From Ariolimax columbianus (Eukaryota > Mollusca > Gastropoda > Stylommatophora > Arionidae), in NCBI GenBank assembly GCA_036924085.1, contig JAVGWX010000008.1, positions 48,281,019-48,345,018 of the forward strand: a DNA stretch of 64,000 nucleotides, in the 5' to 3' direction. The notes below the pieces were generated by a model. It was not told the origin of the DNA. It was given only the letters and a program-made list of their open reading frames with translations, and made no database searches. The position numbers and the translations under genes are program-made. Every line of letters begins with the position of its first letter. Positions within the stretch are counted from its first letter, which is position 1. This document shows, piece after piece, positions 44,176 through 55,429 of this stretch.

Positions 44176-44944
44176 TCTCAATTCCTGATTCGTGGATTAT
44201 TTTATTTGTGTCTTCGCATCGTTATGGCTCTGGGGATGGCAAGTCTGCGTGTCGCCACTTACGGTCTTTGTGAGCTCATCTGCTAGCTCGTTTCCAGAGG
44301 ACCCCGCAGTGGGCCGGAATCCACTGTAAGAATAAATCTGTTTTCTTTTGGGGACAGCAACTCGATGTTATATTTTATTTCGTATTAGAGTCCATTTTGT
44401 TTGGGGCTTGAAATGGCTTGCAGGACTGTCCTGGAGTCTGTCAGAATGGCCGTTTTGCTTGCAGTTCCGTTTTGGCTGATACGAATCTGAGTTGCTGCAC
44501 GTACAGCTCTTGCTTCAGCTCTGAAATTGGTACAGGTCTCCCCTGCTGGTATGAGGTGGTTACTTATGTTGCTGTTGGAGTGTGTGATGTAGATTCCACT
44601 ACCTCCCGTTTTTGCGCTCTCCGTGGCTGATCCATCTGCGTGCACATATGCGTCCAGGAGTTGCTGGAGTACCGTCTTTTTAGAGCTTGTATAAGCAGCC
44701 ATTCTTCGTTCAATTTTCGTTCCTAACATTAAGCCAAGTGCCAATTCACAGCTGGATTGACTGGAGCGTACTGGTAATGAAAGTTGAATCTCTTTGCACC
44801 TTTTCCGGGAAAATTCAGGTTTCTACCCCAATTCTAATTAGATCGCAAAGGGGTGCCAAAGATGCAAGAGTGAAGGATCTAAAGGTAGCCAGAAGCTCGT
44901 AGCTGGATGTATGCATCAGGCGGTGTGACCCTTAATTGACCAAG

Positions 44945-44994
44945 TCCCTAATGCGACTCTAAAAGTTGACCCTGGAAACAGGCTGCAACCATGC
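44945..44994 (+). repeat. Dispersed repeat family E, short piece
   Basis: CCCTGGAAACAGGCTGCAAC matches the middle of the family; continues into family C. Confidence 0.45.
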
Positions 44995-45140
44995 AGCCTG
45001 AATAACAAATTAGTGATCGACGATGGAAGGCGAACCGGCCACTTGAAAAATGCCGTGCTGAAAGAGGATGTGTCGGACCGAAAGAGGCATTTATTAGAAC
45101 CTGGCTATAAACTACAACACAAGAAGAACGCATTGAACAA
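44995..45140 (+). repeat. Dispersed repeat family C, partial copy
   Basis: GATGTGTCGGACCGAAAGAG and CTATAAACTACAACACAAG belong to the 3' half of the family. Its left neighbour is a family E piece, so it is a chimera. Confidence 0.65.
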
Positions 45141-45276
45141 ATGACGATTTATGGCAGGAGAACCCGCTTCACACACGGACATCTTCAAACGGTTTCTTCT
45201 TCTTCTTCTTCTCCTTCTTCATCTTCGTCGTTCGCTCTCAAATAATCGCATCAATTTCTTTCATAAACCTGGCGGT

Positions 45277-45556
45277 CCTTCTCAGACTTGTCTCATCGCC
45301 CTACAGTTTATCTCGTCCTTCTCAGACTTGTCTCATCGCCGTACAGTTTATCTCGTCCTTCTCAGACTTGTCTCATCGCCTTACAGTTTATCTCGTCCTT
45401 CTCAGACTTGTCTCATCGCTCTACAGTTTATCTCGTCCTTCTCAGACTTGTCTCATCGCCCTACAGTTTATCTCGTCCTTCTCAGACTTGTCTCATCGCC
45501 CTACAGTTTATCTCGTCCTTCTCAGACTTGTCTCATCGCCCTACAGTTTATCTCGC
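45277..45556. repeat. 40-bp minisatellite inside an RNase H-LINE
   Basis: Seven almost identical units with CTTCTCAGACTTGTCTCATC and GCCCTACAGTTTATCTCGT. On the minus strand a unit contains the codons GDETSLR, matching GDETALQ in the 13.7-kb copy. Confidence 0.95.
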
Positions 45557-45767
45557 AATAGGATTGGGGAAGGTCATGTAGTCACTCTGCTATTCTCACT
45601 GAGCCGGCAGACTTGCAGAATATGCTCCACTATTTGTTTGTTCTCCCTACATGGACACATGTCTGTTTGTCCCATTTTTTATTTCTTGAACGGATGATTT
45701 TTCAGTCTGCACTGACCCGTTCGAAGTCTGAATATTGTCACGTGATCTCTTCTTGGCAAAGACTAGT

Positions 45768-46023
45768 TTTTTTATATATTTATTTGCGTTTGCCTGATTT
45801 CTCTATTTCCCAAGACAGTGTACGTTGCGCTGTAGTTTTTATTTTGCGCCTGTCGGCCCAGTGCATCCGACTTCAGCATACATTTTATGTAAGGTTCTAC
45901 TTTCTCCTGCATTTTCTAAGGGTTTGCTTCCCCGGGACAACGGCCGGTGCTGTGATGGGGATCGAACCCAGCACCTTTCGGGATGTGAGCCGTGTCACTT
46001 AACCACTATCCCACGCCGTCCCC
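45768..46023 (-). mobile_element. tRNA-derived SINE, copy 3, nested in a LINE
   Basis: Full-length copy with the same boxes. CAAAGACTAGT occurs exactly at 45757-45767 and 46024-46034; removing the SINE and one copy restores the RNase H-LINE. This proves it inserted after the LINE. Confidence 0.92.
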
Positions 46024-46299
46024 CAAAGACTAGTATGCTTCTGCATTATCGGATCCTGAGATTTCTCTGTGCCACTTCTCTTTGAAGTTAGATTTGATCA
46101 TTGTCTTCATTTATAGCTCCATCGTAAGGTTTGGGTTTGCTGCCTCCCTCTTTTGCCAGTGTATCTGCCACTTCGTTTCCTTGTATCTTACATTGTGCAG
46201 AGATCCACTGAATTTTAACTCCGTTGAAATTGTGGCTTACATTCCTTAGTGCCTCAGACAGTATATCCAATTATATGTTTTTGTGATTTCTGAAGGCCA

Positions 46300-46490
46300 T
46301 TATGACTGACAGGGAATCTGTAAGGAAGACTATCTTGTATGTGACATGGCTCTTGTTTTCCAAGATGACTGACAGGGAATCTGTAAGGAAGATTCTCTTG
46401 TCTGTGACATGACTCTTGTTTTCCAAGATGACTGACAGGGAATCTGTAAGGAAGACTATCTTGTCTCGGGCATGGCTCTTGTTTTCCATG
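46300..46490. repeat. 63-bp triplication inside RNase H
   Basis: Three in-frame units on the minus strand, each ENKSHxxDKxxFLTDSLSVI, carrying the third catalytic Asp. Confidence 0.93.
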
Positions 46491-46604
46491 ATGGCTATTT
46501 TTAGTGCCTCATGTTTCAAGATGTTTGAGAATGTTCCAGAAGCCACTGAGATATGGAGTTCCTGTTTCATAGAAAGGGATAATTTTCCTTCTTAACTTAA
46601 CTTA

Positions 46605-46945
46605 ACATCTGAATACTGGTTTAGAAGATTATGCAGAGTCTGTTTACAACCAGTTTCATTTACATCACCTTGCTCTAAAAACTATGGGCAACCAATTTAT
46701 TCTTAAATGCATTAACTGTCCCGCCTCCACTACCTCCCGTGGCAATGCATTCACCACTCTCTGACTAAAAATATATTTCTTAATATCTAATCTAGACCTC
46801 TCTTTAGTTAATCAGTAGCTATGCCCTCTTGTTCTGGTGGGTGGCTGTATTTTGAACAAAAAATGTTTTAGTCTAATTTATCCATTCTTCTGATCATCTT
46901 ATAAACCTGAATTGTCCCCTCGAATTCTTCTCTCTTCTAGACACT
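46605..46945 (-). mobile_element. CR1/L2-like LINE 3' end
   Basis: Same family and orientation as 15640-15975; both share AACCAGTTTC near the left edge and CTTCTAGACACT(G/A) at the right. RGLD-ILRNIFLVRE is the DIRKYFFSQR block. Broken by stops and indels. Confidence 0.65.
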
Positions 46946-46964
46946 GTAGGCCGGTTTTCTGAGA

Positions 46965-47150
46965 CTTTCCTCATAACTGTAATTCTGTAATCCCACATTT
47001 TCTCATAACTGTGATTCTGGAATCCCACTTTTCCTCATAACTGTAATTCTGGAATCTCACTTTCCCTCATAACTGTAATTCTGGAATCCCACCTTTCCTC
47101 ATAACTGTAATTCTGAAATCCCACTTTTCCACATAACTGTAATTCTGGAA
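46965..47150. repeat. 32-bp array
   Basis: Six units such as CTCATAACTGTAATTCTGGA plus ATCCCAC. Confidence 0.92.
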
Positions 47151-47154
47151 TCCC

Positions 47155-47625
47155 ACTATCATCTTTTCTTTGTATTGTTGTTTATAAGCCAGCTTATATG
47201 TTCTATATATAGTTGTTGTAAAATGTATGTATTTTATTTCTTCTCTGCACAAGCTATTTGCAATGGTCTTCTTTAACACTTAATCTCAAAGATGATATCT
47301 GTTTAGAAAATAGTTTTTTTAAACTCCTTTAACTCCGGAATTATTTTCTCCGTCTGGACAATTATCGTACTTTGAATGTTAAACAATTAAGATGTCATCA
47401 AGTTCATGCCATTGTCCTTGTCTCGCACTCATATTTTGTCCACAGAAAAAACACGTGTTCTAGTCAGATGAATTTTCATGTTACTTCTTGTGCCTTGTCC
47501 AACATTTTTCATCTGCATTAGTTTGCGTGTGACATACAAAAATGTTGTTGATTTCTACCGAAAGGTCTACCGAGTTTTGTATTATGGAACCTAAATACTC
47601 ATATTCTTTCAGATCTTCTTTTTCC
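47155..47625. other. No recognisable feature
   Basis: AT-rich spacer before the LINE tail. Confidence 0.35.
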
Positions 47626-47627
47626 AC

Positions 47628-48185
47628 ATTCATCATCATCATGTAGCATGTCCTTTGCAGAATGTCGCTTATGACAGTATGTTTGTAGGAAACTATCTTT
47701 TGCCAGTCTTCCGGCCTGCCCCAACGTCAAATCTAGCGTCTCCTTGATGTCCTCAATTCATCGTCTTCTCGGTCGGCCCCTGTTTCTCTTTCCAGTAACC
47801 ATGCCTTCTATAACCGCTTTCTGCAGGCCGTTGTGTCGTTTAACGTGTGCAAAAAAACTCAAGTTTGTGGGTCATTACATCATTCATGAGCCATTTCTCC
47901 TCTACATTCAGGTCTTGCCTGATGGATTTATTTTTATCATTCTTTGTCCAAGGGATTTTCAGGACTGTTCTGTAGCACTGTTTAAAAAACACCGATCTTC
48001 CCTAATATTGCTTTTGTAATCGTCCATGTTTCACACCCATAGGTTGCCACAGGAAAAACGCATGTCCTTAGGATCTTTAGTTTTAGTTCTTAGTTTGTTT
48101 TATGCCATAGCTTCTGCATACTCCCTATCTTCTGCATTGCTATAGTCAGTCGTCTTCTTACTTCTTTTGTACAGTCTCCATTTTA
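47628..48185 (-). mobile_element. RTE-like LINE 3' part with (ATG)n tail
   Basis: On the minus strand AMQKLWH, ILRTCVFPVATYGCETWTI and an RCRGEMAHE-like region lead to DILQRTCYMMMM, where the Met run is the (ATG)n tail at 47628-47644. Several stops and frame changes. The VFPVA.YGCE.WTITK block matches the 60.3-kb copy closely. Confidence 0.8.
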
Positions 48186-48189
48186 TCGA

Positions 48190-48775
48190 TTGTAATTATT
48201 GATTTGTTCACACGTTGTCTTGTTGTAATAATTGTAGTTCTTTTTTTTTTGGTGTTAAAATATCAATAGAAACAATGTATTTCACAACATATTCTAAGAG
48301 CGGCAGCTGTCCTATTCTGGTCTGAGCCAAACTCAGATCGCACCTGAAAGCGCAAAGTCAAACTTCTGTTTCCAGTCATCTAAAGGTACGTCAATTTTGG
48401 TTGACACCTACTCTCAATGTAGGTTCAATCTTTCTACTCAGTATAAAATGGAATTAGATCCGTGGGTGCTTCTAGCTACAAAGCCACGTCTCATTCGCAA
48501 TTTCTCCCCACTACAAGCGACATGAGCACGTCTCAGATATGACTCTCTCGGAGATGCCAGGATTAACCCAACCTTCTGTGTCAACTGTTTAACCCTAGAT
48601 GCACCTCCCCTCGCTCAACTTGCGCACTGACTTGCAAACAAGATACCGGACTCCTTCCCCTTGCAAATCGTTCCAATTTTTGTAATCACTTCTTCCTATT
48701 TATCATGACCTAGGAGGTCGCTGGGGTAGTACATCTCATTATAATCTGTCACTTTCTACTTCTGTCGATCTATGC
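48190..48775. other. No recognisable feature
   Basis: A T-run at 48241 and single-copy-looking sequence. Confidence 0.35.
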
Positions 48776-48777
48776 CA

Positions 48778-48850
48778 GCGGTTCTCAACCTTTTTACTCT
48801 TAAGAACCCTTGAAATAATATTCATCTTTAAGAGAGCCTCAACATACATA
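48778..48850 (+). mobile_element. hAT-like terminal repeat
   Basis: CCAGCGGTTCTCAACCTTTT is the characteristic start of many hAT elements and their MITEs. No transposase nearby. Confidence 0.55.
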
Positions 48851-48974
48851 TATATTATCCTTAATGGTTTTTTCTTCTTCTTTTACAAACTTCAACTTCA
48901 AAAGGAAATAATCGTATATTTTTATGATAGCTGGTTAAAGAAAAAGCTACGTGACGTTTTTATCAAGTTTATTT

Positions 48975-49345
48975 ACAATACTTCTTCGTCTTCTTCTTTT
49001 CGTTTTTTCTCAATCTCCCGCTACTAAGCCCCCAACAAGACTTTGCAAATAGCTGGATGTAGTCCGGAGAACGGAATGCGTTGTGTCGTAGTTTACAGCT
49101 TAACTGCGATATTTGCACCCTTCAGTCGGACACATCCGACTTCAGCAGCCATTATTGAGCTCCGGGTGAACCTTCCTTTTTGTATCCCTTCTCCTTAGAC
49201 AGTCTGCTCTGTTGCAGCCTGTTATTCAATATCACCGCGTGGAGATGTAGAAGGGTCTTGGCAGCTCTGGGTCGCAGGACATGACGCTAGCAGCCAGCTA
49301 TGGGTCCTGACAGCTGCGGCTCATGCACTGCTTAGCATCTTGATC
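48975..49345 (-). repeat. Dispersed repeat family C, inverted copy with GAA tail
   Basis: Minus-strand copy from GTGCATGAGCCGCAGCTGTC to GGGAGATTGAGAAAAAACG and a GAAGAAGACGAAGAAG tail at 48982-49005. Confidence 0.83.
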
Positions 49346-49349
49346 CCAC

Positions 49350-49660
49350 TGACAATGCAAAAACAAAATCAAACTGACTGTTCAAGAAACCTCAAATTAA
49401 CCACATCACCTGTAAACACACAGAATATAAAAATAAGAAAACAATATCATACATAACCTTTAAACAGAACGAAAACAGAAAATAACTACTACAATAACTG
49501 AACAGTTTATTGACCATGTTGATAAGAGACAACAACACCAACGAATTCTACAAGAGCGTGTCGTTCGTTTACATAAATATTATTAATAAAAAATTAAGTA
49601 CAAAAATTACTCAAAGATTCATTTACATCTGACTAGTCTATTCACATGGTGCTACCGTAA
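49350..49660. other. No recognisable feature
   Basis: A-rich spacer. Confidence 0.35.
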
Positions 49661-49667
49661 TAGAAGA

Positions 49668-50335
49668 AAATGAGTTGGTCCGAAAGACGTTCCAATGACA
49701 ATGTAAAGAGTGAGTTTGACAGAAAGACATTCCAATGACAATGTAAATTTTGAGTTGGAGGAAAAAAGAAGTCCTATTGACAATACAAAGAGTGAATTGG
49801 TGATATTGAAATTCCATTGACTATGAAAAGAGTGAGTTGTAGAAAAAGAAGTTCCATTCACAATGTAAACAGTGTGATAGAAAGAAGTTCCATTGACAAA
49901 GTAAAGAGTGTGACAGAAAGAAGTTCGTTCATTAGCAAAATAAAGAGTGTGAGAGAAATAAGTTCAATTGGCAATGTAAAGATTGAGTTCGACAGAAAGA
50001 CGTTCCAATGACAATGTAAAGAGTGTGTTGGACAGAAAGATGTTCCAATGACGAAGGAAAGAGTGTGTTGGACAGAAAGACGTTCCAATGACAATGTAAA
50101 GCATGTGTTGGACAGAAAGACGTTCCGATGAAGAAGGAAAGAGTGTGTTAGACAGAAAGACGTTCCAATGACAAAGGAAAAAGTGTGTTGGTTAGAAAGA
50201 CGTTCAAATGAGAAAGGAAAGAGTGAGTTGGACAGAAAGGCGTTCCAGTGAAGAAGGAAAGAGTGAGTTGGACAGAAAGACGTTCCAATGACGAAGGAAA
50301 GAGTGTGTTGGAAAGAAAGACCTTCCAATGACAAT
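49668..50335. repeat. 40-bp array
   Basis: About 16 units containing GACAGAAAGACGTTCCAATG and GAGTGTGTTG. Left units are diverged. Its right edge joins a mariner fragment. Confidence 0.94.
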
Positions 50336-50339
50336 GTCC

Positions 50340-50715
50340 ACAGTGAACTTCTGAAGCCAGGTGAGGCGCATATTGTTGCATTAACTCACATTCTTCTTTA
50401 AATATTGTGGACCAGTTTTTCACTGTTGTCTTTAACACACTTTGTCATCATACACTGCCTGCGTTTTGGGATGAATGTCAACTGGTCGACACCATTCAGC
50501 TGTTAGAATCCGAATAACCGCTCGCTGATCAACTCTGGACGGATTCCTTATCACCCCCGACATGTTTTCAGGGTCTGCTGCAGAAACTATGAGTCGCGGG
50601 ACAATGAAATTTTGAAAACTTGCCGATTGGTATGTGCTGTTTACACCTGAAGAGTCATCACCCTGCGCATCGTACATATGTTCACTTGTTGCCGTTTGCT
50701 CCGGTTTCATTTGGA
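50340..50715 (-). mobile_element. mariner HTH-domain fragment
   Basis: NPSRVDQRAVIRILTAEW, CRPVDIHPKTQAVYDDK and TTVKNWSTIFKEECELMQQY form the mariner N-terminal DNA-binding region; an ORF upstream of it (from MKPEQTA) is the same leader as in the 15-kb copies. Its left edge merges into a 40-bp array. Confidence 0.75.
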
Positions 50716-50726
50716 AACGCCTGGTA

Positions 50727-50780
50727 ATGAATTTCTGGCGGACCCCTTGGGGTCTCTGGAAACCACGGTTGAGAAATGTC
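50727..50780 (-). mobile_element. hAT-like terminal repeat, inverted end
   Basis: GGCGGACCCCTTGGGGTCTC followed by CACGGTTGAGAA reads, inverted, like a hAT end (TTCTCAACC). About 2 kb from 48778, so the two may or may not belong together. Confidence 0.42.
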
Positions 50781-50942
50781 GATCTATTCCAACGTCTATT
50801 CCTCTCTTACTTTCACTTGGCATCTCACTCATTTGCAGAATATAGTCTGACTAGCATATTTTTGGCATTTCTCTTTTCAATGTTCCCTGAGCAAATCCCC
50901 CTTGCATTTGATCTTCTTACAAGACTACATAGAATTACGTGT

Positions 50943-51215
50943 TTTTACTGCGTTTTTCTGTGATGAATGTCAACTGGTCGACATCCTTCAGCTGTTAGAA
51001 ACCGAATCCCCGCTAGCTGATTCACTCTAGGCGGAATCCGTATCACACCCGCCACGTTTTCAACGGTTTGCTGATGAAACTATGAGTCGGAGGATAATGC
51101 AATTTTGCAAGATTGACGGTTGGTATGTACTGTTTACATCAGAAGTGACGTCATCATGCGCGTCGTACGTATGTTCACTTGTTGCACTTACAGCCAGTTT
51201 CATTTGAAATACAAT
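50943..51215 (-). mobile_element. mariner HTH-domain leader fragment
   Basis: Repeats the start of the previous copy (GATGAATGTCAACTGGTCGA through TTCACTTGTTG) without the WTTMFKEG part. Two copies in the same orientation about 230 bp apart. Confidence 0.68.
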
Positions 51216-51219
51216 GACT

Positions 51220-51635
51220 AAGCTCGTATCTTAGTCACATTAGATTTTAGTCCACTCTTTTGACAATGGGAAGTTGCCTTTGGTAGCCAGATTTTTAAAA
51301 AAAGAAACAACAAAGGAGACTAGTAACTCCAATATTTTCACAATCAGAAACATTGAAAATTAAGGTTTTTAGAACTTCATCCCCAACGGCCGTAATTGTT
51401 ATCTGACTTGGCAACAGCAACGTGTCGTTTTCTTATCTGACGTTATTTTCGGTTATATTTAGTATTTCAATTTCCTGCTTCAGAGTGTTTTCTTTGTGTT
51501 CATGTGTGCTCCATGCGGTTACATTGAATTACGTTCGTGTTAATTACAATTACAGTATTCCCTTTTCTTTCTAGATATATTCAAAAATATCTTTCGATTT
51601 TTGCTTTCCCCTACTTACCAATACTATGTATGATG
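51220..51635. other. No recognisable feature
   Basis: AT-rich spacer. Confidence 0.35.
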
Positions 51636-51639
51636 TCAC

Positions 51640-52371
51640 ATCCTGTTGTAGTCCAGTACATTGATCTCACACCCTGTTGTAGCCTAGTGCATTGCTCTTA
51701 CATCCTATTATAGCCTAGTACATTGATCTCACATCCTGTTGTAGTACAGTACTTTGATCTCACATCCTGCTGTAGTACAGTACATTAATCTCACATCCTG
51801 TTGTAGTCTAGTACAATGATCTCACATCCTGTTGCAGTCTAGTACATTGATGTCACATCCTGTTGTAGTTCAATACATTGATCTTACATCCTGTTATAGT
51901 CTTGTACATTGGATTATCTCACATCCTGTTGTAGTTTAGTACATTGATCTCACATCCTGTTGTAATCTAGAACAATGATCTCACATTCTGTTGTAGTCTA
52001 GTACATTGATCTCACAACCTGTTGTAGTCTAGTACATTGATCTCACATCCTGCTGTAGTCTAGTACATTCAATGATCTCACATCCTATTGTAGTCTAGTC
52101 CATTGAATGATCTCACATCCTATTGTAGTCTAGTACAATGATCTCACATACTTTTGTAGTCTAGTACAATGATCTTACATCCTGTTGTAGTCTAGTACAT
52201 TGATCGCACATAATGTTGTAGTTTAGTACATTGATCTCACATCCTATTGTAGTCTAGTACAATGATCTCACTTCCTATTGTAGTCTAGTACATTGATCTC
52301 ACATCATATTGCCGTCTAGTACAATTATCTCACATCCTGTTGTAGTTTAGTACATTGAATTATCTCACCGA
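51640..52371. repeat. 31-bp array, left part
   Basis: About 23 units of GATCTCACATCCTGTTGTAG plus TCTAGTACATT, interrupted at the right by a LINE. Confidence 0.95.
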
Positions 52372-53138
52372 CAGAAGAGACTGCAAAGCTCAGCAGCAAG
52401 CAGAAAAACTCAGAATACTGACAGACCATCCAATGAATAAGAGACTACATATTTTGGAAATGGGAAACTAAAGCGGATAAACTTTGCAGAAAAAGCCAAA
52501 GCAAAGATGAACGAAGACCCTATGAACGCATTAACAACACCAAAGCCCATCCCTACTGTACGGAAACCTTCCTGGAGGCAGCATATATTTCCAGAGGTGG
52601 TAGAAAATATACCAGGTATTGGAAACAAGAACAGCCAGACTGAAAACAAAAGAAGAGACATAACCCTGAGGTACATAACGAAAAACTACCTAAGCATGGA
52701 CTGGACCCATGCATACACCGACGGCTCTGTAACAAACACAACACAGAACGGAGAGGCAGGGGTATTCCTGAGCCTACAAAGTGGCAGAAAAATAACACTA
52801 TCAATGGCAACTGGAAAATACTCAAGCAATTTCAGAGCGGAGGCAGAGGCACTGAGGGCGGCAGTAGAAGAAATGGTGACATGCAAAAGAAATGAAAGTC
52901 ATATAGTCCTGTTTACGGATGCCCTGGCCGTAGTCACAGCACTAAAAAGCCAGAAAAATACTGAACTTAATGATTTAAGAGCAGTACTCTGTCAACTATG
53001 CCAGCAGTCCGCATCAAAAAGAGGAGTGGTACAGTGGGTTCCATCCCACTGTAACATCCAAGCCTCAGGATGACCGCTGCTTTTTTCGAAAAAATAAAAT
53101 TTGACGTCTGACAGCGTACGAAGAAGAAGAAGAAGAAT
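52372..53138 (+). mobile_element. Internally deleted RNase H-LINE inside a 31-bp array
   Basis: Starts in the RT C-terminus (DRRDCKAQQQAEKL), continues through ALTTPKPIPTVRKPSW and IFPEVVENIPGIGNKN and, without a stop, into RNase H with YTDGS, FRAEAEAL, LFTDA and WVPSHCNIQ. There the frame jumps to the last dozen codons (MTAAFFEKI) and ends in a GAAGAAGAAGAAGAA tail. About 0.4 kb present in the 33.3-33.7 kb copy is missing, with AG as the only shared bases at the join. A 31-bp array flanks both sides. Confidence 0.9.
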
Positions 53139-54345
53139 GATCTCACATCCTTTTGTAGTCTAATACAATGATCTCACATCATAAAGTAGTCTAGTACAAT
53201 GATCTCACATCCTGTTGTAGTTTAGTACATTGAATGATCTCACATCCTATTGTAGTCTAGTACAATGATCTCACATCCTGTTGTAGTTTAGTACATTGAT
53301 CTCACATCCTGTTGTAGTCTAGTACATTGATCTCGCATCCTGTTGTAGTTTAGTACATTTAATGATCTCATATCGTGTTGCAATCTAGTACATTGAATGA
53401 TCTCACATCCAGTTGTAATCTAGTACATTTAAGGATCGCACATCCTGTTGTAGTCTAGTATATTCATCTCACATCCAGTTTTAGTCTACTACTTTTATTG
53501 ATCTCACATCCTGTTATAGTCTAGTACTTTGATTTCACATCTTGTTGTAGCATAGTTCATTATTTGATTTCACATTATGTTGTTGTCTAGTACATGGATT
53601 GATTACACACTCTGTTGTAGTCTAGCACTTCGATCTCACATGCTAGTTCAGTCTAGTACTGTGATTAATCTCACATCCTGTTGTAATCAAGTACTTTGAT
53701 CTCACATCTTGTTGTAGTCTAGTACTTTGATCTCACATCCTGCTGTAGTTTAGTTCATTGCTTTTTCTTACATAATGTTATTTTCTAGTACATTGATTGG
53801 TCTCACATCCGGTTGTAGTCTAAGACATTGAATGATCTCACATCCGGTTGTAGTCTAAGACATTGATTGATTTCACATCCGGTTGTAGTCTAAGACATTG
53901 ATTGATCTCACATCCGGTTGTAGTCTAAGACATTGATTAATCTCACATCCTGTTGTAGTATAGTACATTGATTGGCCTCACATCATGTTGTAGTCTAATA
54001 CATTGATTGATCTCACATCATGTTCTAGTCTAAATCATTGATTAATCTCACATCATTTAGTAGTCTAATACATTGATTGATTTCACATCATGTTGTAGTC
54101 TAAATCATTGATTAATGTCACATCCTTTTGTAGTCTAATACATTGATTAATCTCACATCCTGTTGTAGTATAGTACATTGATTGGCCTCACATCATGCTG
54201 TAGTCTAATACATTGATTGATCTCACATCATGTTGTAGTCTAAATCATTGATTAATGTCACATCCTTTTGTAGTCTAATACATTGATTAATCTCACATTC
54301 TGTTGTAGTTTAATACATTGATTGATCTCACATCATGTTGCAGTC
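53139..54345. repeat. 31- to 35-bp array, right part
   Basis: Continues the same array. After about 53780 the unit is 35 bp because of an extra ATTG (ATTGATTGATCTCACATCC). Confidence 0.95.
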
Positions 54346-54349
54346 TTGT

Positions 54350-54980
54350 ACAGTGGTTGATCCTCCTGCACAATACGTTGGGCCTTTATGTTCGATCTAC
54401 ATTCGCTGTGTCATTGTTGCTCACTAACCGGCTTCCCTGAGAGATTAGCTCTTGGGCGCTAGATTATAATACTTGGTGAATCTGTGGTTTTCCTTCGTAA
54501 CCCGGGCAGAAATCAATAACGTCCTGGCTCTTTCCCCACAGCAGAGAATGCATATACATTCTCTGAGCTGGGCAATTCTGAGTGTGAAGCTAGCATATCT
54601 GAGGAGCTCGATATTTTCAAAAAAATGGTCCTTCATGTTACTTTCCTGTTCCTTGTTTGATTCTTTCCTGTGAAGCTTAAACAAAGGACGACATAGCGAC
54701 GGCTCGGTGTCGCATCTGTTTGCTTGTCGGGATATTTAATTATAAAAATCATGTGTAACTGCAGATGATAATACGTTGTTTTCTGTGTATTTTTTGCCAA
54801 ACAATGTCTTTGTTCTTTCAAATAATTGTTCCCTTTATGTTTTCTTATTTGCTGTTGGTTGAAATAAAACTCGAAAAGAATAGCAAGGACAACCATTGTG
54901 TTATCAACAGCATTTGCATGTGATATGTAGCCTGTATACATCAACATAGATAACCCAATATATGCACCCTGCGAACGTTT
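54350..54980. other. No recognisable feature
   Basis: Single-copy-looking; short ORFs without motif. Confidence 0.4.
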
Positions 54981-54982
54981 AG

Positions 54983-55010
54983 TACAGGGTTTCTCAAACT
55001 GTGCATGATT
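54983..55010 (+). mobile_element. Possible hAT-like end
   Basis: CAGGGTTTCTCAAACTGTG resembles a hAT terminus; single end only. Confidence 0.3.
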
Positions 55011-55014
55011 CTTG

Positions 55015-55425
55015 GACGCATTATTTTAACACTGTCGATTATTTATCTCATGCCTGTACATAGGGCAGTGCTACTCCATTTGCTCCTGTTTTGAACAAGA
55101 AATTAAACGCAATAAATTGGGAATAATGTTGAATCGAGAAATCTGCTCTCAATTAAATGTTTGAAAAATCTTCGCCAAATAAAAATCTCACTTTAATCAT
55201 GCAACAAACGATATAATGTGTCTAACCAGATCACATGTCCTATTGCAGCAAATACATTATTATTATTTTGTGTCGATCGATCTATCGTTTGCATTTCCTT
55301 AAATATATTTAAGATGTCATTTCGTTTCATTTTATTCAATCATAAAAAAACAAGTAAATATAATAAACTGCGTTCTTCGGAATGGGAACTGAGACGCTAG
55401 GCAGGTCTGGTACAACGTTCTGAAC
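55015..55425. other. No recognisable feature
   Basis: AT-rich spacer. Confidence 0.35.
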
Positions 55426-55429
55426 AGGA

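Larger units (their letters stand above)
43290..44840 (-). mobile_element. RNase H-LINE fragment with swollen GAA tail
   Basis: From about 44840 on the minus strand: YVHADGSATES (first Asp), TNFRAEARAVRAA (Glu), AILTDSRTVLQAI (Asp), then, after a single-base shift near 44330, a GNELADELT block. A 29-bp minisatellite interrupts the next stretch (44023-44175). The C-terminus has CGAPKQTPEHTPQDCPSF, the knuckle, followed by the tail at 43290-43755. It is a different subfamily from the 34-kb copy, judging by the RNase H sequence. Antisense to the kinase exon. Confidence 0.82.
45194..46571 (-). mobile_element. RNase H-LINE fragment with two internal tandem expansions and a nested SINE
   Basis: On the minus strand, from 46571: an RNase H domain with the FLTDSLSVI block (third catalytic Asp) present three times in frame, then VKIQWISAQCKIQGNEVADTL (His and Asp block). 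A SINE has inserted at 45768-46023. Past it come remnants of the C-terminal knuckle, a 40-bp minisatellite built from the last codons, then a sequence ending GAACGACGAAGATGAAG and a GAA tail at 45195-45228. No RT remains. Confidence 0.85.

Noticed and set aside
48778..50780. One complete 2-kb hAT element between the two hAT-like ends
   Set aside because: The interior consists of a family C repeat, a 40-bp array and a mariner piece, there is no transposase, and the two ends match poorly. They may be separate MITE relics.
52360..53150. ATCTCAC as target duplication of the 52.4-kb LINE
   Set aside because: The motif is part of the surrounding 31-bp repeat, so matching flanks would occur anyway.
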